Positions 22,297 through 29,316 of a stretch of DNA of 29,316 nucleotides are shown piece by piece (within the stretch, counting starts at the first letter, position 1; every line of letters starts with the position of its first letter). The stretch lies in contig LSSL01000374.1 in the NCBI GenBank assembly GCA_001953115.1, positions 8,347 through 37,662 of the forward strand, written 5' to 3'. The notes below the pieces were generated by a model. It was not told the origin of the DNA. It made no database searches and saw only the letters and a list, made by a program, of their open reading frames with translations. The stretch is from Smittium mucronatum (Eukaryota; Kickxellomycota; Harpellomycetes; Harpellales; Legeriomycetaceae). The translations under genes and the position numbers were made by a program.

Positions 22297-22392
22297 GAAT
22301 TTTTCACCAGTAAAATATGACATAAAACGAACTTTCTACCAATAAAATATGAAATTAACTGAATTTTTCACCAATAAAATCATATAATCATC
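22297..22392. repeat. 32-bp tandem repeat, three units
   Basis: Units 22297-22328, 22329-22360 and 22361-22392 share GAATTTTTCACCAATAAAAT, with the tail diverging. CATCACTAATAA flanks the array at 22255-22266 and 22389-22400. The spacing is exactly head-to-tail with no spacer, so it is a minisatellite, not a CRISPR. Confidence 0.85.
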
Positions 22393-22462
22393 ACTAATAA
22401 ATATTCCTATTTATTTAATGGAGATGTTTTGAAATCTGATAAAGATTGCCATTTTTTTCACT

Positions 22463-22491
22463 ATTCAATAAAATTTCCTTTACAGGGTTTT
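22463..22491. repeat. Border direct repeat, copy 1
   Basis: ATTCAATAAAAT followed by a T-rich gap and CAGGGTTTT. The same arrangement occurs at 22983-23010 in the same orientation. Copy 1 forms the outer edge of the left foldback arm. The two copies lie 520 bp apart and enclose the foldback element. Confidence 0.75.
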
Positions 22492-22863
22492 TCATAATAG
22501 AAACTTTTTTTCATTCCAATAGACTCTTTTTTCATTTCAATATACCTTTTATTTCATTCCAATAGACCCTTTTTTTAAATTTGCGGGGTTAATTTTTTGA
22601 TAAAAATATCAAAAGCGTTATTATTGGACCAAATAATTATTTATACCAATCAAAAAGCAAAAAATGATAATACCTAAGAACAATTACATTTTAGCCAATA
22701 AAAACGTACAATAACGCTTATAAGTTAAAGTGACTTATTGGTTGTAAGAATGGCATCACAGGTCCAGAAAAAAGGATATATTGGAATGAAAAAAAGGGTT
22801 TGTTTAAATAAAAAAAGGGTCTATTGAAATGAAAAAAATTTTCTATTGGAATGAAAAACCCTG
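22483..22863. mobile_element. Foldback element with 95-bp inverted arms built of about 24-bp subrepeats
   Basis: The left arm 22483-22576 begins CAGGGTTTTTCAT and contains repeated TTTCATTCCAATAGACC-like units. The right arm 22768-22863 is its inverted copy, about 80% identical by eye, ending GAAAAACCCTG. Within each arm the T-rich tract plus CATTCCAATAGAC motif recurs about four times. The 191-bp spacer has its own inverted pair, AAGCGTTATT at 22613-22622 and AATAACGCTT at 22710-22719, and a palindrome, TTTTGATA (22595-22602) with TATCAAAA (22607-22614). No target-site duplication or transposase is visible. An 88-codon minus-strand open frame through the right arm (22718-22984) is a by-product of the subrepeats. 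Best guess: a non-autonomous foldback transposon or long cruciform-forming repeat. Confidence 0.75.
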
Positions 22864-22982
22864 CAACCGACTTTCTTATTTTATAAATTGTGCATAAATA
22901 TTCATTTATGTTTAAACGTATAACAATATTATTATATTTAATTTTATTATAAATTCTATATTTGGAAAAACCTAGCTTAATC

Positions 22983-23010
22983 ATTCAATAAAATGATTTT
23001 TCAGGGTTTT
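22983..23010. repeat. Border direct repeat, copy 2
   Basis: ATTCAATAAAAT, a T-rich gap and CAGGGTTTT, repeating the left border of the foldback element (22463-22491) in direct orientation. Here it is followed by GAGAGGATTG, with no arm sequence. Confidence 0.75.
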
Positions 23011-23156
23011 GAGAGGATTGAAGAGTAATTTGCAAAAACTTTGAAATAGATATATTTTTTAGATGATAATAGATATGTTTAATTAAGCTCTCGATGCATT
23101 TTTTTGAAACGGAAAATAATAGATTAAAATATAATAACTTAAAATTCGCCGCATTT

Positions 23157-23212
23157 AATAGATTATATTTATTTCTCTCTCTCTCTTTTTTTTTTTTTAA
23201 ATATAATCTATT
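23157..23212. repeat. Perfect 15-bp inverted repeat around a pure pyrimidine loop
   Basis: AATAGATTATATTTA (23157-23171) and TAAATATAATCTATT (23198-23212) are exact inverted copies. The 26-base loop is all pyrimidine: a (TC)n run followed by a T run. A related half (AATAGATTAAAATATAATA) occurs near 23118. A perfect 15-bp stem is more than AT-rich background would readily give in so short a space. Confidence 0.85.
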
Positions 23213-24116
23213 TTAAAATTAATTATGTTTATTGCTATCATTATATATTTACCTGTAAATATAAATTTATGGAATAAATATCGTGATAACATGAAAAAGG
23301 TTTAATATGAGGAAATTTAAAAAAAAAAATCAAAAAAAATTAACACAAATTTTCTATTAATTGCATATCGGCAGAATTTTTTATAATGACTGGGTCCTAA
23401 TTTAAGCCGAGAATTGTTTTTTTTTACATTTTTTATAATTTATAATCATAATTAGCAATATTTAATACAGAAAAAATATTCAGTATTGAAGATAAATACA
23501 TCTAAAAAGGTTGATTTTTTTATTGAGATGAAAAAAATATTGGTTCCTTAGTGTTTTACTTTCTCGGATTTTAAATATAAATAAAATCATATTCGCTGTA
23601 AAAATAATGAAACTTGACCTTATGTTAGGATGAATAATAATTTTAAGCTTAAATAATTTTTACCGATTGATAGAGCAGTGATTTACGGAATTTATTGTCT
23701 GTTTAATTAATGCTCATCTTTTTTTAAACGCTGGGGAATTATACCTATATTTTCTAATTATTTAATTGCGTCGATTTATTTTGACAATTTTTTGTTATTA
23801 GATTTTTTTTATATTTCTGTTTATAAAATCTAATAGAAAAAATAAAAATACAATTTATCATTTCAAAAAAAAAATCTAAACAATTTTTAGTCAAAGCTTT
23901 TTCCAAGAACCTCACATTAAATAAGATAAAGGCTTTAAATAAATGGTTAAATCTTAATTAGAGTACAATTTAAAAAAAAATAAAATCAAAAGCTATTAAA
24001 AGTAAACAAGCTTAACATTTAAAATTTTAATATATTTTTAAACATATTTTTTTGTCAAAACCAATGAATTATATACTATAAATCTAGAATAAACTAAAAA
24101 AAACGTAAATTAAAAT

Positions 24117-24147
24117 ATTTATTTATTTATTTATTTATTTATTTATT
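24117..24147. repeat. (ATTT)n microsatellite
   Basis: Seven full ATTT units plus a partial unit, uninterrupted, within the AT desert. Confidence 0.9.
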
Positions 24148-25587
24148 AATATTGATACTGATATTCCCTGTTTAATATTATACTCGATTTTCTTATCGAT
24201 AATATAGAAATATAAAAACCATATAGGTATTAATATATTTTTTTGTGAGAGCTTTCTGACAATCTATGATATATTTATTCAATTTAGGTTTAACTTTAAT
24301 TCATTAAAATATCAATAATATTTAAAAAAATTATGATTGGGATTTTAATATTGATTTCACTTTTGTGCTAACAAAAATAAGAGAAAGAGAAAGTCCTGAA
24401 ATTAAAAAAAGGTTTTGTATGTATTTCTTAAGAGGGGTTATATTTTTTTATAACTGAATTTTATAAAAAGATAGCTTTATTAAAAATTTTACTGAAAAAA
24501 TATGAAAAAAAGAAAAAGAAAATAGAAAAAAGAAGGTTAATTTATATAGTGTTTTTTTCATCAAAAAAGCTTTTAAAAAGAAATTTTACTAATGAGTTGA
24601 AAAAATTACAACTTTTTAAGAAAATTTATACCATATATATTACGAATTAAAAAAGTTCGATATTTAAATGGGCTTAAAATATAAGTTGTAAAATTAGACA
24701 AATAATTTTTTAATTTTAAAAACATCTCAAATAAAAGAGATGAATGATAAAATCTGGATAAATTTTTATTTATCTACGTAAACCAGAAAAAAAATAATAA
24801 TTCTGGAAAATTCCGCTTAATTCTATAAAATTGCATAGTTTCTATTTTTTTCTTATTTTTTTCGTCCATAAAATTTGAAACAAAATTTCGAAGTAATTGT
24901 AGGATGCTGGTAAATAATTTTTTTAACTATCATTTGAACAGTTTATAAGCGTAATATTTTTTCTATAAATATCTTAATTTAATTCCACTATCTAAAAAAC
25001 TGACACAACTTCATTTTATTTATTTTTTGTAAATAAAATAAAAATTTTTTAGGATGGAGAATATTTTGATATCTTTACTAATAAATATAGCGAAATTCGG
25101 TAAATTTAAGTATCATTTTTTGAGACATGAGGTTTTTTTTTTATATATAGAAACATGAATAATAATATTGAAGCATATTTTAATTGGAGATATATTGCCA
25201 GTTGAAAAAAATTGAAAAATTATGAAAATCAATATTTAAAAAAAATGTTCCCCTGTTTATTATTGTGTTAAAAACCGAAAAAATTCCATTCGAAAAGCTG
25301 TAATGAAAATAGAGAATTTTTTTTGTATCTTAGAATTTTATTTTAATACAAAGTCTCTAAAAATGGAAATAATGAACATTGTCTTATTTTATAACTCAAA
25401 AAACGCATCTAAGTACACAATCCATAATAATTTAAATTCGAAAAAACAGCTATTATTTGGTGAGGAAATATTGAAAAATAATTGAGTTCAAAAATTTCCT
25501 AAGCTGTTTATAATTATTTTTTCCTTTAAGTGTTATTAGTGCGAAAAAATTAGATTAAATTCATCAAAATTACATTAAAATAGAAAA

Positions 25588-25680
25588 TAAAAAGCGGAAG
25601 CTCAATTTAAATATTCCAATTTAAAAAAATCTATTAAAAAGTCTATAAAAAGTCTATAAAAAATTGAAGCGGGAGCTGAA
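25588..25680. repeat. Short local duplications
   Basis: AAGCGGAAGCTCAA near 25592 is repeated as AAGCGGGAGCTGAA near 25667. Between them AGTCTATAAAA occurs twice in tandem (25640-25660). This looks like a small slippage or duplication patch, with nothing coding. Confidence 0.6.
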
Positions 25681-28290
25681 ATAATTTTAAAATACGGTAT
25701 GAGCATTGCAGATATCTACATAATTTTAAGCACATAATTTTTTTAAAAAAATTATAACCGCTTCAAATATACACTTAGATGTGTAATATAAACTAAATGG
25801 TAAGTTTTATGAAGAATTTTTATCTTGATATTCATAGATCTAATTCAATATAAAAAGATTATTTCAGATTGGTAATATTAAAAATAATTGAAAAATTGAA
25901 AAAATTGAATCTGCGTCCTTTATTTTTAGCTTAATAAATCCTTTTTAAAGAAAAAAAACATCAGATTAAACTTCTGGTATCACATGGTGCTAAAATAAAT
26001 TAAAAAAATTCGAAATATTAAATCCATATTACAAAAAAAATCAAACTTGATACTTTTAAGAATCTAAAAGGTTCACAGTAGAGAATAATTTGAGTTTTAT
26101 TGGTACTTAGTTCTAAAAAATGGTTTGATTTATTATTTAAGATGTTAAAGGGTAAAATTTATAAAAAGCCTTTACCTTTTAAAAATAATGTATAAATGAT
26201 CAATTATTTAATCGCCTAAAATAAGCAACTTTTTCGGGTATATTTGTCTTTACATCCAAAAATAAGTATTTTAATCGGAAAAATATAATAATACCAGAAA
26301 TATTAGAAAAATTATATAAAATATTTGAATATACATAAAAGAAGTAATTAGAAATTTAAAAAATAAATTAGTTAAAACTTTTATCGGGCTTAGATAATTT
26401 TTAATATAAATTAAAATTTTAAAGATGGAGTAAAGAAAGTAGTAATAAGAATTTTGACTTATACAGATTCATAGAAAATTTAAATTTTATATTCTAAAAA
26501 TTACAGCAACTTAGGTTTTCTGTACGAAGATTGATTAAAAACATTAATTATCACTGGTAAATAATTCAAATCTTATTTTTAAGAAAAAAAAACTCTTTCA
26601 ATGACGTCTGAAATTTTTTTGATATGATCACATATTCTAATATTTAAAAAAACAATTTATTTTATTTGATAGATTAAATAATGATAATTCATAAAAAAAA
26701 AAGAGAGCGGAACATTACAGTTAATAAAAAAGCTTTATAAATAAAAGGAATAATTTAAGATTTTTTTTATAGGGAATTTATTTAAAATTTTTAAATGGGG
26801 ATTTTTATGATAAATTTTTTTTTTAGGTTAAATAAAGCTTTTGATGGTATAAAAATTAATTACTTTGAGTCTTATTAATAAAAAAATTGAAAATATTACG
26901 AAATAGATAATTAATATGATATTTTTTCAATAAAAAACTATTTATATTAAAGAGAAATCGTTAAAAATAATTAAAATTAAAAAATTTATCTTTTAAAAAT
27001 AATATTAAAAATCAAAAATTCTAACTATATTATTTTATCTTTTAATATAAAAAAATTTCCATTAAATATAACCATTGACCAGTTATAAAATTTATTATTG
27101 CTTTTTCATTTTTCTTAGAGAAGGAAAAACGGATTAAAAATTATAATTGATGCAAATTATTATTGATAATCATGATAAAATATCGAGCCATATTTTTTAT
27201 AGAATGAATTCACGCAAAAAAAATCTCTGTATAAAGTTCAGTGATTCAAAAATAAGAAAAAGTACATTTAATTATCACATAATACATATGTCTAGGTTAA
27301 TTTTTATCATTATCATTTTAAATAATAATTAACTAAAATCTCGAGTATAACTCCTGATATATGCTTTCCACTCTTTGATAAACTAAGATAAACTAATATC
27401 GATTCATTCTCTCCTTATTAAAATTGCATCCAGATATTTAAAAATCTAAAATAAAAAAACATACCAGTTTTCATAAACCTCAGTTAGGTCAAAGCCATAA
27501 ATTAATGTTATTATTCAAAGGCCAGAAATGTGTTTATATTTTATTTTAGACGGACATGTTAAAAGAACATTATTATTTTTGTAAAAATCCCTCTCTATGT
27601 TATTTTTTACATAAATTTTATCTATTTGGAGTTCAAATAATATAAAAAATAAGTATAAGTATGCAGGTATTTTAGAAAATTTTACGAAAAAACAGCTTAT
27701 AAAAAAATATATTCAGTACATCGTTACCGAAATTGATTTATTTTCCCGAATTTTACTTTTTTTTTCTTGATATCATTTTTTTATAAATACCAATCACCAA
27801 AAAATTATTTAAAATTAAAAAAAGAGTATTATTATATTTTTTTCATTTGAAATTTTTTTATTCTATATTATTTAAAAGATAAATCTTAATAGATTTTTTT
27901 TTTATAATGGATTGCAATATGATTCGCAGATACATGAATTTCCCTACATATCTTAAGTACCAAAAATATATGTATATATAATAACATTGTCAAATTATAT
28001 TTATCATTGTGAAAGATTATTTATCTATATTCTAAACTCAATTAAATCAAACAAAGCCAAATAAATTATAGTTTTATTGTAAATTTTGGATATATATTGA
28101 TGTTTATAAGAGTAATTATTAAGCTTTTTTGTACTATGATAATTTTAACAAGATAATAATATTGAACCGAAAATTCTAAAATTTAAAGTCAAAGTCCTCA
28201 GAAATTCATCTATGATAATTTAGTTAATAGAATTCAAATTTTTTAATATAGATCATACAAATTTAAAACTGGGTAAAATATGTTTAATAA

Positions 28291-28380
28291 ACTTAAAAGA
28301 ATCCATTTGGACCCGCTAGATTAGCCGTAATAATTAAAATATAGTCCAAGTTTTTCTGAATCGCTCATTGGAAAATTTAT
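28291..28380 (-). pseudogene. Internal scrap of the LINE family
   Basis: On the minus strand CCAATGAGCGATTCAGA (near 28355-28375) matches CCAATGGGCGATTCAGA in the neighbouring LINE copy (near 29115-29135, encoding NQWAIQ). About 45 bases further on, GCTAATCTAGCGGGT parallels GGTAATCTTGCAGGT (VILQV). The collinear pair of matches supports a very old copy lying 3' of the better one. No downstream 3' end could be traced. Confidence 0.5.
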
Positions 28381-28500
28381 TTGAAAAATACATTATTTAT
28401 TTCTTATATAAGGAATTCGCTTATAATATAATAAATTTAGAAAAAAATTTAATTACAGGAAATTTATTGAAAATATTTGAACACTATAATTTTTTTTTAG

Positions 28501-28626
28501 GGAATTTATGTATAATATTCAAATACTAGAAGAACTAAAATAAAAATAAATAAAAGGAAAAATTAATCAAATTTCATCCCACTCCCATCTGTCGCTTTAG
28601 CGGCTCCGTACCCACTGGGCATTGGT
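28501..28626 (-). other. 3' untranslated end of the right-hand LINE copy
   Basis: After the stop codon the minus strand reads GAACCAATGCCCAGTGGGTA, then CGGAGCCGCTAAAGCG and GTGGGATGAAATTTG, and passes into AT-rich sequence. Copy A has the same order (GAACCAATACCCAGTGGGTA, CAGAGCTGCTA, GTTGGGTAGGAAATTTG). This defines the family's 3' terminus as the GGGATGAAATTTG region. No clear poly-A or simple tail marks the insertion point. Confidence 0.7.
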
Positions 28627-29316
28627 TCAGGGGGTTGGTGATTCACTTATACCTTCCAGTATAGTCAATCTAGCAACACGAATGCCGTCCAAAAATTTTG
28701 CTGTTTCCAACTCAATATTCTGTCCGGCTGCGTCAGCACGAAGCTGACTTAAAGTTTTTTTAGACTCACCCCCAAGGAGTTTTCCAACTAGTTCCAACCG
28801 AACATCATTGGATGCGATTATTCGCCTTTCCCGACTATCACTGGTTGATTCGGCTATAAATCTTCCTATTGTATTTTTTCTACTTGATTTCCATTTCGGA
28901 CACTCAATTAAAATATGATCGGTGGTTTCTGGAGTTTTTCTCCCGCAACAGGGGCTAAAAAGTTTGAACTTTTCCGCGATTATTTTCATGTTGGCCAGTC
29001 TCTGTAAATTCCAAAAACTACCCATTCTCATTTTCCCAACTTCTTGGAGACCTTGCCTTACTTCTGGATGCATTACCTGCAAGATTACCCAGCTTCCTTT
29101 GTTTCTGATTTTCCTCTGAATCGCCCATTGGTTAATTTTAGTGCGATTATTTTTCGCTTTTCTATTGACCAATGAGATGTCAGTTTGTCCTTTTTCGCCA
29201 ATATGACAGTATTTATTTATCCAGCGTGCGCATCCAGTGACCCAAGTGGATTTTTTAGCAATTATTTGGTGCTTAATCAAGTCAGATATCCATGTTTTTG
29301 ACGTTGGCCATTTGTA
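28627..29316 (-). CDS. C-terminal part of LINE ORF2, open to the window edge
   Basis: The frame is open for 229 codons from the right edge of the window to TGA at 28627-28629. It shows TWVTGCARWINKYC, NQWAIQRKIR, GSFWNLQRLANMKI, a zinc-knuckle SPCCGRKTPETTDHILIEC, then VGKLLGGESKKTLSQLRAD and KFLDGIRVARLTILEGIS. It corresponds to the end of a non-LTR retrotransposon protein, after the reverse transcriptase domain, which must lie beyond the window. The knuckle normally has Cys three residues before its second Cys. Here that position is Ser (121), whereas damaged copy A keeps Cys. Being open over 690 bases, it is much the youngest copy. Activity cannot be judged without the rest. Confidence 0.85.
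   Translation of the reverse strand, partial: YKWPTSKTWISDLIKHQIIAKKSTWVTGCARWINKYCHIGEKGQTDISLVNRKAKNNRTKINQWAIQRKIRNKGSWVILQVMHPEVRQGLQEVGKMRMGSFWNLQRLANMKIIAEKFKLFSPCCGRKTPETTDHILIECPKWKSSRKNTIGRFIAESTSDSRERRIIASNDVRLELVGKLLGGESKKTLSQLRADAAGQNIELETAKFLDGIRVARLTILEGISESPTP

Larger units (their letters stand above)
15896..28290. other. 12.4-kb extremely AT-rich gene desert
   Basis: No credible gene was found on either strand. Open stretches reach only about 60-90 codons and are low-complexity Lys/Asn/Ile/Phe text. Sampled lines (20401, 24001) hold 7-8 G or C per 60 bases, far below the gene. There are many A or T homopolymers, a nine-C run at 21150-21158 and purine-only stretches near 24490-24535. 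Several repeats within it are listed separately. It is bounded on both sides by 3' ends of one LINE family pointing inwards. It may be a centromere, heterochromatin or simply decayed intergenic DNA; sequence alone does not decide. Confidence 0.8.

Noticed and set aside
22718..22984. 88-codon minus-strand open frame with repeated FHFNRPFF-like peptides
   Set aside because: The repeats are the DNA subrepeats of the foldback right arm read in one frame. The rest is low-complexity and there is no partner exon, so it is a by-product and not a gene.
1..29316. tRNA or rRNA genes
   Set aside because: B-box-like TTCGAA strings (for example near 3633 and 14655) had no matching A box or cloverleaf, and the first lies within the DIRS relic. 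No rRNA-like stretch was recognised.

Overview
The window looks like part of the nuclear genome of an AT-rich eukaryote, most likely an early-diverging fungus; Kickxellomycotina/Harpellales-like is my guess. The signs are short GT-AG introns (59-82 nt), one long host gene of the XMAP215/Dis1 family, a decayed DIRS-type tyrosine-recombinase retroelement, and several copies of one non-LTR (LINE) family. The taxonomic call is inference. There is no bacterial-style operon, and I recognised no tRNA, rRNA or CRISPR array.

Layout: (1) 1-918 is AT-rich DNA without a gene. (2) About 919-4560, minus strand, is a ruined DIRS-like retrotransposon. Frame-shifted translation recovers gag, reverse transcriptase, RNase H and tyrosine recombinase in the expected order. 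(3) 4561-7010 is non-coding, with microsatellites, a diverged dispersed repeat, a 22-bp duplication and a hairpin-forming 38-bp tandem array about 0.5 kb upstream of the gene. (4) 7011-14442, plus strand, is the one intact host gene: a six-exon, 2355-residue microtubule polymerase with five TOG domains and a conserved C-terminal helical domain. All five introns lie in the first 0.9 kb. (5) 14443-15890 holds a possible MITE and two damaged 3' ends of the LINE family, both on the plus strand. (6) About 15.9-28.3 kb is an extremely AT-rich gene desert. Sampled lines have about 7-8 G/C per 60 bases, against about 19 in the gene and about 24 in the DIRS relic. It contains a foldback element with 95-bp inverted arms, a 32-bp tandem repeat and a perfect 15-bp hairpin with a polypyrimidine loop. 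(7) 28.3-29.3 kb, minus strand, is a LINE fragment and then a better-preserved LINE 3' end that runs off the window.

The LINE copies on the two sides of the desert are in opposite orientation, and both 3' ends face into it. A gene-free AT-rich core bordered by LINEs is reminiscent of some early-diverging fungal centromeres, so the desert deserves a centromere test. The host gene itself encodes a core spindle and microtubule growth factor and has no visible functional link to the mobile DNA around it.
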